Notes: generated from the letters alone by a model not told the origin. Counted from the stretch's first letter, positions 37,063 through 46,204 are shown. The stretch: DNA of 64,000 nucleotides from Afipia sp. (GCA_024508675.1 JANINQ010000003.1:347382-411381); one strand, 5' to 3'. Translations and numbers: made by a program.

Positions 37063-37875
37063 GTGAAGAAGATTTTGATCGTAGCGTCTGCCGCCGCTGT
37101 TTTCGCGACGGGTGCCCACGGTGCCGATATTGGCGCCAGGCCCTATGTGAAGGCGCCGCTTCTCGATCCGTCCTACAACTGGTCCGGCTTCTATGCCGGT
37201 GTGAACGCTGGCGGCGCCTGGGGCCGTTCGCGCGCGGCCACCTCCACGGTCGATACACCAGCCTATTTTGATGCGGCGAATGTGGTCGAGATCAACAGGG
37301 TCGGCAACATGCGCCTCGATCCGGGCGGGTTCACCGGCGGCGGGCAGATCGGATTTAACTGGCAGGGCAACGGACCGGTCGTGTGGGGCGCGGAAGCCGA
37401 CTTCAGCTACCTCGGGCTGAAAGCGTCAGGTGACGTGACCGTTCCCTACCCGACGGTTGCCCCGAATGCTTTCACGATCCATCAGGACGTGAAGACGCAG
37501 TGGCTGTTCACCGCGCGGCCCCGCGTCGGTTATGCGTTTGACCGTACGCTGCTCTATGTCACCGGCGGCGTCGCCGTGACTGAACTGAAATACAACGCGG
37601 TCTTTTCCGACGTGTTCGGAAACGGCGTCACCGGTTCGGTTTCCAAAACTGTAGTGGGTTGGACGGTCGGCGGCGGCATCGAATATGCGTTTGCAAAAAA
37701 CTGGTCGCTCAAGGGCGAATATCTCTATGCCGACTTCGGAAACGTCAGCACCGCCGGCACCAAAAATGCGGTTCTTATCGGAAATTCCGGAACAGGAAAT
37801 CCGTTTACCCATTCCGCCGATCTCAGCCTGCATCTCGCGCGCGTCGGCCTGAACTACAAGCTCGGCAACTACTAG
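37063..37875 (+). CDS. Outer-membrane beta-barrel protein (Omp25/Omp31-like)
   Basis: 270 residues, starting at GTG 37063 after CGGAG. The signal peptide MKKILIVASAAAVFATGAHGA is followed by the family's Pro-rich linker (ARPYVKAPLLDPSYNWSGFY) and 8 strands: GFYAGVNAGGAWG, FNWQGNGPVVWGAEADFSYLG, ARPRVGYAFDRTLLYVTGGVAV, VGWTVGGGIEYAFAKNWSLKGEYLYADFG, and LARVGLNYKLGNY at the end (sequences abbreviated). It is a distant paralogue of the gene at 35570, on the other side of the two tRNAs. Function beyond an outer-membrane barrel cannot be told. Confidence 0.9.
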   Translation: MKKILIVASAAAVFATGAHGADIGARPYVKAPLLDPSYNWSGFYAGVNAGGAWGRSRAATSTVDTPAYFDAANVVEINRVGNMRLDPGGFTGGGQIGFNWQGNGPVVWGAEADFSYLGLKASGDVTVPYPTVAPNAFTIHQDVKTQWLFTARPRVGYAFDRTLLYVTGGVAVTELKYNAVFSDVFGNGVTGSVSKTVVGWTVGGGIEYAFAKNWSLKGEYLYADFGNVSTAGTKNAVLIGNSGTGNPFTHSADLSLHLARVGLNYKLGNY

Positions 37876-37883
37876 CCATTAAG

Positions 37884-37902
37884 CCCGGCTACGCGAGCCG
37901 GG
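37884..37902 (+). terminator. Stem-loop just after the second Omp gene
   Basis: CCCGGCT (37884-37890) and AGCCGGG (37896-37902) enclose ACGCG, 9 nt after the stop. There is no T tract, so termination would be weak or rho-assisted. Confidence 0.4.
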
Positions 37903-38041
37903 GCCGGTTCTGCGCCGGTTCCATCAACGGCCTCGTCCGCGATGGCGCCGCGTCCGCCTTGCGGCAGATCACGCGCGTGCATAGCTCTGTCGATCCGATA
38001 GCCTTTCGAGGCGATTCCAGGATGGAACAGGCAGTTTTGAA

Positions 38042-38368
38042 GTGAGTGCAGACAGCCAGGCCGATCTCGACCGCCACTTTGACTGGATCGCGGACAGGCT
38101 TCCTGAAAAAGGCGCCCGCTTCGTGCGCTGGGTGCGGCAGCCGTCGTCTCGCTGGGTACGCATTCCCCTCGCCCTGTTGCTGGTCCTCGGCGGCATATTC
38201 AGCTTCCTGCCCGTTCTCGGACTGTGGATGTTGCCGCTCGGCCTGCTGCTGATTGCGCAGGATCTGCCGTTCCTGCAGCGGCCCCTCGCCGATGGCCTGA
38301 GCTGGGGCGAGCGGAAGTGGATGGAATGGCAAAACCGGCGACGCCCGCCGGGCGACTCCGGGAAATGA
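38042..38368 (+). CDS. Small membrane hypothetical protein (108 aa)
   Basis: Starts at GTG 38042. The N-terminal 40 residues are charged and soluble (DLDRHFDWIADRLPEKGARF). Two close hydrophobic segments follow (about 43-58 and 61-75: PLALLLVLGGIFSFLPVLGLW and beyond), separated by a tight turn. The C-terminus is basic and Trp-rich (GERKWMEWQNRRR). This resembles small hairpin membrane proteins in other Bradyrhizobiaceae, but I cannot name a function. Its stop overlaps the next start (ATGA). Confidence 0.7.
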   Translation: MSADSQADLDRHFDWIADRLPEKGARFVRWVRQPSSRWVRIPLALLLVLGGIFSFLPVLGLWMLPLGLLLIAQDLPFLQRPLADGLSWGERKWMEWQNRRRPPGDSGK

Positions 38369-38526
38369 GTTCGCCGCTCGATATCATCGTTCCGATTCTG
38401 ATGGGCGCAGCTTTGCTGTGGTGGATCGGCCGCAACATGAGCAGGCAAGCGATGCTGATCGCGACCGCCGTGACGCTTGCGATCATCGTGGCCGTCCTGC
38501 TGGTCCAGAGCGCGGGTTGGCGCTGA
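38365..38526 (+). CDS. 53-residue two-helix membrane protein
   Basis: ATG 38365 overlaps the previous stop by 4 nt, so translation is probably coupled. The protein is almost wholly two transmembrane helices (IIVPILMGAALLWWIG and AMLIATAVTLAIIVAVLLV) joined by RNMSRQ. No family recognised. Conserved pairing with the 108-residue protein would support its being real. Confidence 0.6.
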   Translation: MSSPLDIIVPILMGAALLWWIGRNMSRQAMLIATAVTLAIIVAVLLVQSAGWR

Positions 38527-38627
38527 CGCGTCGCCGTAAGCGCTTATTGCAAAAATGTCGCAATCCGCCCGCGACCTGTTCTATGCACGCTTCCCGCGCT
38601 TGCCGCCGGATTAGCCCTCGGCAACAC

Positions 38628-38650
38628 TCCTCAAATAATACCTTTGAGGG
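38628..38650 (+). promoter_or_regulatory. Hairpin sequestering the porin Shine-Dalgarno
   Basis: CCTCAAA (38629-38635) pairs perfectly with TTTGAGG (38643-38649) across TAATACC, with a T-G pair at the base (38628/38650). The GAGGG at 38646-38650 is the only good ribosome site for the ATG at 38659, so the stem would mask it. This is the layout of thermosensor or small-RNA-controlled leaders. Confidence 0.5.
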
Positions 38651-38658
38651 CTGAGTCG

Positions 38659-40185
38659 ATGCGGAGCATTCGTTCAGTTGGGGAACCTGGAAAACCTCTC
38701 TTCTCGCTCGGAAAGTTAGCCCTCGGCGCGGTCGCCAGTCTTGCTGTCATTGGCGGCGCACAGGCCGCGGACCTGCCGGTCAAAGCCAGAGCCGTGCAGT
38801 ATGTCAAAATCTGCTCGCTGTACGGCGCGGGCTATTACTACATCCCCGGCACCGACACCTGCATCAAACTGAGCGGCTATGTGCGCGCCGACTGGAATCT
38901 CAACGGCGGCAATTACGACAAGCCCGGCTGGGATCAGGGCAACGCCGAAGGCACCAAGTCCCGCGACCGCGACTACTTCACCACCCGCGTGCGCACCGAA
39001 CTGCAGATCGATACGCGGACCCAGACCGAATACGGCGTGGTTCGCACCTATATGAATCCGCGCTTTCAATTTGACACCGGCGCAGCTCCCGACACGGGCG
39101 TGCTGACGCTCGACTATGGCTTCATCCAGTTTGCCGGATTCACGCTGGGCAAAGCGGTGTCCATGTTTCAGACGCCGTGGGGATCGACGGGCGCCAACAG
39201 CATGACATCGTTCCTGATCGGCGGCTATGACAACGTCAACGGCATTTCGCAGATTGCCTATACGTGGCAGTTCGGCAACGGCGTTTCGGCCTCCGTCGCC
39301 ATCGAAGACAACCGCGTCATCAATCGCGCGCAGTTGCTCAATGCCAGTCTGACCCAGCCTGCGACCGGCGTGTTCACTGGCGTCTTCACCAATTCCTATG
39401 GTGGCAATGTCTCGCCGGACTTTACCGGCAACATCCGGATCGAACAGACCGCATTTACAGCGCAGCTCTCGGGCGCGGCGCACAACATTCACGCCAACTA
39501 CTATGCCGGCCCCGGCGGCGCAGCGCCGGTGGAAACCAACGGCCATCCGGACGACACATGGGGCTTTGCCGTACTCGGCGGTCTGCAGTTGAAGAACCTG
39601 CCGACCGGCCCCGGCGACAAGCTGTCGCTCGACGCGTCCTATGTAAACGGCGCGGCGAAATATCTGCTCAGCGGCGTTACCGGCACGGCTTTCGACTCGT
39701 TCGGTGGCGGCACACCGAATTTCGCGGGCAGCTATCAGACCATGGCGGTGCTCTCGTTGCTCGACGGTGTTTACATTACAGGCGGCAGAATTGAGAAAAC
39801 CTCGGGCTGGGGCTTCCGCGGCGGCTTCGTGCACAACTGGTCGCCGACATGGGAAACGGGCATTTTCGGCAGCTATTCCCGTATCGAGTATACGGCGAAC
39901 GGCGCGTCAGCTTTCTGCAGCGTTTTCACCGCGCTGTCCCCGAAGTCGAACGGATATAGCTGCAATCCGAACTTTAGCATCTGGCAGGTCGGCCAGCGCA
40001 CCGCATGGACACCGGTGAAGAACCTGACCTTTGCGGCTGAGGTGCTTTACACCTACCTCGATCAATCCCACACCGGTTCACAGACACTGGCGACGCCCGC
40101 TGGCAGTTTCAAGCCAACAGCCGTCTATGACTTCAAGGATCAGGGCGTCTGGTCCGGTCTTGTCGGCGTGCGCCGGACGTTCTGA
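38659..40185 (+). CDS. Porin (Porin_2 family)
   Basis: 508-residue trimeric porin of alphaproteobacteria. The signal peptide ends near GGAQAADLP. The first strands VQYVKICSLYGAGYYYIPGT and CIKLSGYVRADWN contain the conserved Cys pair (CSLYGAGYYYIPGTDTC, shown in full). The final residues VGVRRTF end in Phe, the outer-membrane assembly signal. ATG 38659 lies 8-9 nt after GAGGG; an in-frame TTG at 38644 is less likely. Known role: passive diffusion of small solutes. Its leader hairpin suggests translational control. The end is 11 bp from the end of the convergent DTW gene. Confidence 0.95.
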   Translation: MRSIRSVGEPGKPLFSLGKLALGAVASLAVIGGAQAADLPVKARAVQYVKICSLYGAGYYYIPGTDTCIKLSGYVRADWNLNGGNYDKPGWDQGNAEGTKSRDRDYFTTRVRTELQIDTRTQTEYGVVRTYMNPRFQFDTGAAPDTGVLTLDYGFIQFAGFTLGKAVSMFQTPWGSTGANSMTSFLIGGYDNVNGISQIAYTWQFGNGVSASVAIEDNRVINRAQLLNASLTQPATGVFTGVFTNSYGGNVSPDFTGNIRIEQTAFTAQLSGAAHNIHANYYAGPGGAAPVETNGHPDDTWGFAVLGGLQLKNLPTGPGDKLSLDASYVNGAAKYLLSGVTGTAFDSFGGGTPNFAGSYQTMAVLSLLDGVYITGGRIEKTSGWGFRGGFVHNWSPTWETGIFGSYSRIEYTANGASAFCSVFTALSPKSNGYSCNPNFSIWQVGQRTAWTPVKNLTFAAEVLYTYLDQSHTGSQTLATPAGSFKPTAVYDFKDQGVWSGLVGVRRTF

Positions 40186-40196
40186 AACTACGCAGC

Positions 40197-40937
40197 CTAA
40201 ACCTTCGCGCCCTTCCCGCGCCGGTTTTCCGGGCGGCGATAGTCGCGCTTCTTCGGCTTCGGCGCGAGTTCAGGCATGGATGACTGAACCTCGCGGTACT
40301 GCGACAGCATCCGCTGGAAGGTGGCGTTGAGTTCGGTTTCGATCTCGGACCGTCCTTCAAGCCTGCTAAGCACCATGCCGGCAGCTTCAATGGTCGACAA
40401 TCCGTCGCGCCGCGGCTCCTTGCGCAGCTTGCCGTAGAGCGAGGGCCGCGCCGGTCCGAGAATGATGCGGCGGCAGCGAAGCATCCACGCATTGCGCCAC
40501 CACAGTGCCTTGGCCTGGCTCCACGTGCCATCGAGCAGCACGACGCCTTCGAGGTCTTTCAGTATCTGGCGCTGATGATCCTCGATCTCGCCCTGACGAT
40601 TGATGGCGACCAGATCCTTGTCGGTCGCAAGATCGGCCAGCTTCGCCGAACCGAGATAGAGAATGGCCCAGTCCTGCGGATCGACGGTCCGGCCCAGCGC
40701 CTTCGACAGGCTCGGCCATGACAGGCCGATCCGGTGCGTGACTTTCGTGAAGTGCTGCGCGGTCAGCCGCGCCGTGCCGAGCGCGCGGTCCTGCTCCTGC
40801 GGGTGCTGCAGGATCAGAAGTTCGACCCGGTTGTCGATCGGCTTAACAGTGTCGCAGATGCAGAACGGCAAGGGCTTGCCGCAACGCGGGCATTCCTCGA
40901 TCTCGTCGGCGGCAACGGCTTTGGGGGATTTGGACAT
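40197..40937 (-). CDS. DTW-domain tRNA-uridine aminocarboxypropyltransferase
   Basis: The DTW signature DGTWSQAKAL is at 136-145. Four N-terminal cysteines (16, 19, 26, 28: CPRCGKPLPFCICD) form a zinc site. Known members (TapT/YfiP, DTWD) transfer the acp group from SAM to uridine in tRNA variable or D loops. The C-terminal 30 residues are basic and may bind tRNA. Single gene, convergent with the porin. Confidence 0.9.
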   Translation of the reverse strand: MSKSPKAVAADEIEECPRCGKPLPFCICDTVKPIDNRVELLILQHPQEQDRALGTARLTAQHFTKVTHRIGLSWPSLSKALGRTVDPQDWAILYLGSAKLADLATDKDLVAINRQGEIEDHQRQILKDLEGVVLLDGTWSQAKALWWRNAWMLRCRRIILGPARPSLYGKLRKEPRRDGLSTIEAAGMVLSRLEGRSEIETELNATFQRMLSQYREVQSSMPELAPKPKKRDYRRPENRRGKGAKV

Positions 40938-41002
40938 GGCCCGGCTATACGCTGAGCGCCGGTGAACGGCAACCTGCGAAGCCGTTCACCGCGATATTTC
41001 CA

Positions 41003-42931
41003 TCAGGCCGGGCTTGAAGCCGGGACATGCCGCTTTCGGAGCCAGCCGCCAAGAAGACGCCGCGTGCCCCTGCGCGGAATGAGGTCGATGTCGCTGACCA
41101 GTTTCGCGCCGCCCTTGCGGCGTTCTAGCGTGATCTTGCGGCTGTGAAATTCTTCCAATTCGGTGCGATGCGCCACGCTGATGATGGTGGCGTCCTTCAG
41201 TTCGTCCTGAAGCAGCTTCATCAGGTTGTCCTGTCCCGTGTCGTCGAGGGCGGATGTCGCCTCATCCAGCACAATGATGTCGGGTCGATGCAGCAGCAGG
41301 CGCGCGAAAGCGAGCCGCTGTTTTTCGCCGCCGGACAATGTCTGATCCCACGGTGCGTCTTCCTCGACCTTCTCCTTGAGATGCGCCAGCCCGACCTTGT
41401 CCAGTGTCTCCGCGACCTGTTCGACGGTCCAGTCCTCTGCGGCGCCGGGATAGGCCACGGCACGCTGCAATGTTCCGGACGGCACGTAGGGCTTCTGCGG
41501 CAGCATGAAGATGCGGCGGTCCGGATGGAAATCGACACTGCCGCCGCCCCATGGCCACAGACCCGCAATGGCGCGGACCAGCGTGCTTTTGCCGGAACCG
41601 GATTCGCCCGCAACAAGCACACGCTCGCCGGGTTCGATCACCACTTCGGATTCGCCGACCACGGCGGTGCCGTCGTTCAGCGTGACGGAGAGATCGTTCA
41701 GCCGCAGCATGGCGTCGTCTGCCGTTTCGCCGCGCTCGATGCGATTGACGCCTTCGCCCTTCTCGGCCCGCTCAAGGCCATCCAGCGACATCATCAGCGA
41801 GGCGATGCGCCGCGCGCCCGCGTTCCATTCCGCAAGGCGCGGATAGTTATCGACCAGCCATCCGAACGCCGCCTGCACGATGGTGAAGGCGGACGCCGCC
41901 TGCATCACCTGTCCGAGGGTCATGCTGCCTTCGAGAAATTTCGGCGCGCACAGCAGGATCGGAATCACCGGCGCGATCAGGCTCGATCCCTGCGAGACGA
42001 TGGTGGTGCGCATGTGCTGGCCGCACAGCCGCGCCCATTGCTTCAAGACATTGCGGAATGACTTGTCGATGCCGGAGCGTTCCTCCTCCTCGCCGCCGAG
42101 CAATGCTATGCTTTCGCCGTTCTCGCGCACGCGGGTCAGCACATAGCGGAATTCGGCTTCGGTCTGGTTCTTGGCTTCGGAGACAGAAACAAAGTTCTTG
42201 CCGATGATCACCATGGAGCCGCTGGCGATGGCCGCATACACAATGGCTGCGATGACCAGAAAGCCGGGAATGGTGACGGTGCTGCCGCCGAGCGGCACCG
42301 TTAGCGCGCCGCCGATGGTCCACAGCACGACAATGAAGGTCGTCGCGGAGAGGAACGCCTGCGTGACGCCGGCGGCAAAATCCACAGGCGCGTCGGTGGC
42401 GACACGCAAATCCTCGGCGATCCGGTATTCCGGGTTCTTGTGGTCGCCGTCCACCAGATTAAGCTGATAATAGCGCCCGTTGGTCAGCCAGCGCGAGACA
42501 ACCGCATTCGTGAGCCATGCGCGCCAGCGCCGCTGGATGCTCATGCGCGCGAAGACCTGAACGACTCCGAGAACAACGCTGCCGATCGCCAGCGGGAAGA
42601 ATATCCCGGTCAGATACAGGACACGCGCGGAATCCTTCTTCTCGATGCCGTCGAAGATCGCCCTGTTCCAGACGTTGATGCCGTATTGAAAGGTGATCTG
42701 CAGAACGATCAGCGCGATCAGGCCGATGCTGAATATCCACGCGAGGCGGCCGCCACCATGGCCCCAGAAACCTCGCGCACTGATCCAGAACCGCGTCAGC
42801 AGATAGTCGCGCCTGAGCTGTTCGATCTCTTCCGGCGAAAGTCCCGGATCGGGTTCCACGATCTCCGGCGGCGGCGCTTCAATCTTGTCGCCATTCTCGG
42901 CGACGACTTCCTGTATTGGCGGTTTATTCAT
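41003..42931 (-). CDS. BacA/SbmA-type ABC exporter with fused ATPase (YddA/BclA-like)
   Basis: A 642-residue half-transporter. Six transmembrane helices lie in residues about 55-360, in an SbmA/BacA-like membrane domain (ARGFWGHGGGRLAW, RRWRAWLTNAVVSRWLTNGRYYQL). The ATPase domain has Walker A GESGSGKST near 442 and signature LSGGEKQRLAFARLL with Walker B IIVLDEATSALDD. This fused layout matches E. coli YddA and Bradyrhizobium BclA, the latter required for peptide tolerance in legume nodules. Whether this protein moves peptides, vitamin B12-like compounds or lipids is not shown. It starts 56 bp after the RND operon, so it may be co-transcribed. Confidence 0.88.
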   Translation of the reverse strand: MNKPPIQEVVAENGDKIEAPPPEIVEPDPGLSPEEIEQLRRDYLLTRFWISARGFWGHGGGRLAWIFSIGLIALIVLQITFQYGINVWNRAIFDGIEKKDSARVLYLTGIFFPLAIGSVVLGVVQVFARMSIQRRWRAWLTNAVVSRWLTNGRYYQLNLVDGDHKNPEYRIAEDLRVATDAPVDFAAGVTQAFLSATTFIVVLWTIGGALTVPLGGSTVTIPGFLVIAAIVYAAIASGSMVIIGKNFVSVSEAKNQTEAEFRYVLTRVRENGESIALLGGEEEERSGIDKSFRNVLKQWARLCGQHMRTTIVSQGSSLIAPVIPILLCAPKFLEGSMTLGQVMQAASAFTIVQAAFGWLVDNYPRLAEWNAGARRIASLMMSLDGLERAEKGEGVNRIERGETADDAMLRLNDLSVTLNDGTAVVGESEVVIEPGERVLVAGESGSGKSTLVRAIAGLWPWGGGSVDFHPDRRIFMLPQKPYVPSGTLQRAVAYPGAAEDWTVEQVAETLDKVGLAHLKEKVEEDAPWDQTLSGGEKQRLAFARLLLHRPDIIVLDEATSALDDTGQDNLMKLLQDELKDATIISVAHRTELEEFHSRKITLERRKGGAKLVSDIDLIPRRGTRRLLGGWLRKRHVPASSPA

Positions 42932-42987
42932 ACCGGCTCAACGCCAGCGGAACTGCAAGGTTCCGCGCGTTCGTTGCGCCGCCGCAA

Positions 42988-45900
42988 TTATTCCGCGGGT
43001 GTCGCCTCGGGCACGTCACGTCCCGGCCTGTCGGCGCCGCGCAACCGGTCGATCAACAGATAAATCACCGGCGTCGTGTAGAGCGTCAGGATCTGCGAGA
43101 CGATCAGGCCGCCGATGATGGTGATGCCGAGTGGCCTGCGCAATTCCGTGCCGGGTCCAGTCGCCAGCACCAGCGGCACGGCCGCGAGCAGCGCCGCCAT
43201 GGTCGTCATCAGGATAGGCCGGAAGCGCGCGATGCAGGCTTCGAAGATCGCTTCTTCCGATCCGAGGCCGCGATGCCGCTCTCCCTCGAGCGCGAAGTCC
43301 ACGATCATGATGCCGTTCTTCTTCACGATGCCGATCAGAAGAATGATACCGATGAATGCGATCACCGTCAGCGGCGTGTTGGTGAGCTGAAGCGCCAGGA
43401 GCGCGCCCAGCCCCGCCGACGGCAGCGTCGAAATGATGGTCAGCGGGTGTGCGAGACTCTCATAAAGCACACCTAGGACGATATAGACCGCAATCAGCGC
43501 GCCGAGAATCAGCAGCGGCTGCTTGCTGGCGGTCTTCTGGCTGTCGGCGGCATTGCCTGCGAACTCGCCGCGGATGCCTTCCGGCATATGCAGTTCCTCG
43601 ACCGCGCGCAGGATGTTGTCGGTCGCGGTTTGCAGCGGCACCCCATCGGGCACGTTGAATGAGATGGTGTTCGAGGGGAACGACGCCTGATGATAGACGG
43701 ACAGCGGCGACAGGCCGCGCTCCATTTTCACCACGGCGGACAGCGGCACCTGTGCGTCGCCTGCGCCCGCGACGTAAATCTTCTCCAGCGCTGTCGGATC
43801 GCCCTGCAGGCGCGGATCGACCTCCAGAACGACCTTATACTGGTTCCGCTGGGTGTAGATGGTCGAGATCTGCCGCTGCGAGAAGGCGTTGTTCAGCGCA
43901 TTGTCGATGTCCTGCACCTGTACGCCGAGGCTGGCGGCGGTCTTCCGGTCGATGGACAGATTGAGTGCGAGGCCCGCGGCGTCGCGGTCGCTGGAAATAT
44001 CAGTGATGCCTTCGACGGTCTCGAACCGCTTGGCGACAATGGGCGCCCACTTCGCCAGCAGGTCGAGATCGGAACTAATCAACGTATACTGATAGTTGGA
44101 GTCGCTCTGGCGTCCGCCTGCGCGCAAATCCTGCGCGGCGAACATGAACAGCCGGATTCCCGGCACCATGCCGAGATTGCGCCGCAGCCGATCGATCACC
44201 TGCTGCGTGGTCAGGCCATCGCGTTCTTCCGGCGCCTTGAGGCTGATGAACATGGTGCCGCGATTGGCCCCGCCTCCGCCCGGTCCGCCGCTGCCGCCGA
44301 GGCTCGAGCCGACACCCGCCACGGCGGGATCGGCCATGACGATGTCGGCGATGCGCTGCTGCAGTCCGAGCATAGCCTGAAATGACACGTCCGGCGACGC
44401 ACGTGTCGAACCGATCACGAGGCCACTGTCGTCCTGCGGAAAGTAACCCTTGGGCGTCTTGATGTAGAGCGTGACGGTGAGCGCGATGGTCGCTGCGAAC
44501 ACCAGCATGGTTAGAAGCGGAAAGCGCAGCACGATGTGAAGCGTGCGCTCATAGAACCTGACCATCCGCGATAGACTGCCTTCGACCAGCCGGTCGAACC
44601 ATGTCGCGTCGGGCGATACCGTGGTCTTGATGTAATGGGCGCAGATCATCGGCGTCACGGTCAGCGAGACAACCATCGACACCAGAATGGCGAAGGTTAG
44701 CGTCAGCGAGAACTCGCGGAACAGGCGGCCGACAATGCCGTCCATGAAGATCAGCGGAATGAAGGCCGCGACCAGAGATATGCTGATCGACAGCACCGTG
44801 AAGCCGATCTGCTTCGCGCCCAGCAGTGCCGCCTGATACGGCTTCATGCCGTCTTCGAGATTGCGGTACATGTTCTCGATCATGACGATGGCGTCGTCGA
44901 CCACGAAGCCGACCGACACCGCAAGCGCCATCAGCGACAGGTTGTTGATCGAGAATCCGGCCACCCACATCGCAGCGCACGTGCCAGCCAGCGCCAGCGG
45001 CACGGAAATGCCCGCCGCCACGGTCGGCGTCATCCGCCGCACGAACACGAACACCACCAGCATCACGAGGAATGCGGTCGCGCCCAGCGTCCACTCCATG
45101 TCTTCGACATTGGCGCGGATGGTGCCGGTACGGTCCGAAAGGATGGAGATTTCGACGCCGCCCGGAATCCATTGCTTCAGTTCGGGCAGCAGCGCCTTGA
45201 CGCGATCGACGGTGTCGATGACGTTGGCGTCCTGCTGCTTGGTGATCAGGATCAGCACCGCCGGCTGTTTGTTGAACCAGGCGATGGAGCGGCTGTTGCG
45301 TGTCGCATCGAGCACAGTGGCGACATCGGACAGCTTCACGAAATTGCCGTTGGCGGCCTTGATGACAATGTCGCGGAACTGCGCCGCCGTGCGCATCTGC
45401 GGGTTGGCCGCAATCGTTTCGCCAAGGGTCGAACCATCGAAGGTGCCCACGGGACCGATCCCGTTGGCGTTGACGATCGCGTTGCGCACGTCGTCGCTTG
45501 CTATCCCTGCTGTCGCCAGCGCGCCGGGATTGAGCTGGATGCGGACGGCGGGCTGATCCGCACCGCTGACCGTGGCTTCGCCCACGCCCGGCACCTGCGA
45601 GATGCGCTGGGCGATCACGGTGTCCGCCACGTCATAGATCGCGCCCGGCAGCATGGTCTTCGATGTCAGCGCTATGATGAGAACCGGCGCGGCGGCGGGA
45701 TTGGCTTTGCGGAAGTTCGGCAGCGTCGGCAGGTCGGTCGGCAGGTCCGCGAGCGAGGCGTTGATCGCGGCCTGCACGTCGCGCGCCGCGCGGTCGATGT
45801 TGCGGCCGATGGCGAACTGCAGCGAGATGCTGGTGGTGCCGAGCGAACTGGTCGAGGTGATCTGGTCGATGCCCGCGATTTCACCGAGACGCCGTTCTAG

Positions 45901-46101
45901 CGGCGCGGCGACGGTCGACGACATGATGGTGGGATCGGCGCCGGGACGCGATGCGCTGACGCGGATCGACGGAAAATCGACCGACGGAATGCTGGCGACC
46001 GGCAGGAAGTTGTAGGCGACCGCGCCGACCAGAAACAGTCCGATGGCCAGCAGCGTGGTGCCGACAGGCCTTCGGATGAATGGTTCGGAGAGCGAGGACA
46101 T
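42988..46101 (-). CDS. RND multidrug efflux permease, MdtC-like
   Basis: Inner-membrane proton-driven pump, 1,037 residues, with twelve transmembrane segments and two large periplasmic loops. SEPFIRRPVGTTLLAIGLFL is the usual N-terminus. The TM4 motif DDAIVMIENMYRN holds the Asp pair of proton relay, and QIL...TTPVIYLLIDRL ends the last helices. A Gly-rich loop (GSSLGGSGGPGGGGANRG) sits in the second half. It forms a likely heteromeric pump with the gene upstream, as MdtB/MdtC do. AGGA lies 8 nt before the ATG and is preceded by strong stem-loops. Confidence 0.92.
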   Translation of the reverse strand: MSSLSEPFIRRPVGTTLLAIGLFLVGAVAYNFLPVASIPSVDFPSIRVSASRPGADPTIMSSTVAAPLERRLGEIAGIDQITSTSSLGTTSISLQFAIGRNIDRAARDVQAAINASLADLPTDLPTLPNFRKANPAAAPVLIIALTSKTMLPGAIYDVADTVIAQRISQVPGVGEATVSGADQPAVRIQLNPGALATAGIASDDVRNAIVNANGIGPVGTFDGSTLGETIAANPQMRTAAQFRDIVIKAANGNFVKLSDVATVLDATRNSRSIAWFNKQPAVLILITKQQDANVIDTVDRVKALLPELKQWIPGGVEISILSDRTGTIRANVEDMEWTLGATAFLVMLVVFVFVRRMTPTVAAGISVPLALAGTCAAMWVAGFSINNLSLMALAVSVGFVVDDAIVMIENMYRNLEDGMKPYQAALLGAKQIGFTVLSISISLVAAFIPLIFMDGIVGRLFREFSLTLTFAILVSMVVSLTVTPMICAHYIKTTVSPDATWFDRLVEGSLSRMVRFYERTLHIVLRFPLLTMLVFAATIALTVTLYIKTPKGYFPQDDSGLVIGSTRASPDVSFQAMLGLQQRIADIVMADPAVAGVGSSLGGSGGPGGGGANRGTMFISLKAPEERDGLTTQQVIDRLRRNLGMVPGIRLFMFAAQDLRAGGRQSDSNYQYTLISSDLDLLAKWAPIVAKRFETVEGITDISSDRDAAGLALNLSIDRKTAASLGVQVQDIDNALNNAFSQRQISTIYTQRNQYKVVLEVDPRLQGDPTALEKIYVAGAGDAQVPLSAVVKMERGLSPLSVYHQASFPSNTISFNVPDGVPLQTATDNILRAVEELHMPEGIRGEFAGNAADSQKTASKQPLLILGALIAVYIVLGVLYESLAHPLTIISTLPSAGLGALLALQLTNTPLTVIAFIGIILLIGIVKKNGIMIVDFALEGERHRGLGSEEAIFEACIARFRPILMTTMAALLAAVPLVLATGPGTELRRPLGITIIGGLIVSQILTLYTTPVIYLLIDRLRGADRPGRDVPEATPAE

Positions 46102-46113
46102 TACGAGCGTCCT

Positions 46114-46165
46114 CTATCCGACGTTTGCTTCATACCCCTGCACGCTCCGAGCAAACGTCGGATAG
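46114..46165. repeat. Perfect 16-bp inverted repeat just before the mdtC-like gene
   Basis: CTATCCGACGTTTGCT (46114-46129) and its exact complement (46150-46165), loop of 20 nt. In the - strand transcript the stem ends immediately before the AGGA ribosome site (46113-46110) of the downstream permease. Confidence 0.85.
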
Positions 46166-46179
46166 CACAGGACACTCGC

Positions 46180-46191
46180 CAATTATAATTG
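46180..46191. promoter_or_regulatory. 12-bp perfect palindrome CAATTATAATTG
   Basis: It lies between the two large inverted repeats and contains TATAAT on both strands. It could be a -10 element or an operator; no convincing -35 is at the right distance on the - strand. Confidence 0.35.
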
Positions 46192-46204
46192 CCCGTGACC
46201 CTTT

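Noticed and set aside
36664..37119. 151-residue - strand frame over tRNA-Asn
   Set aside because: Contains the tRNA complement and no recognisable domain.
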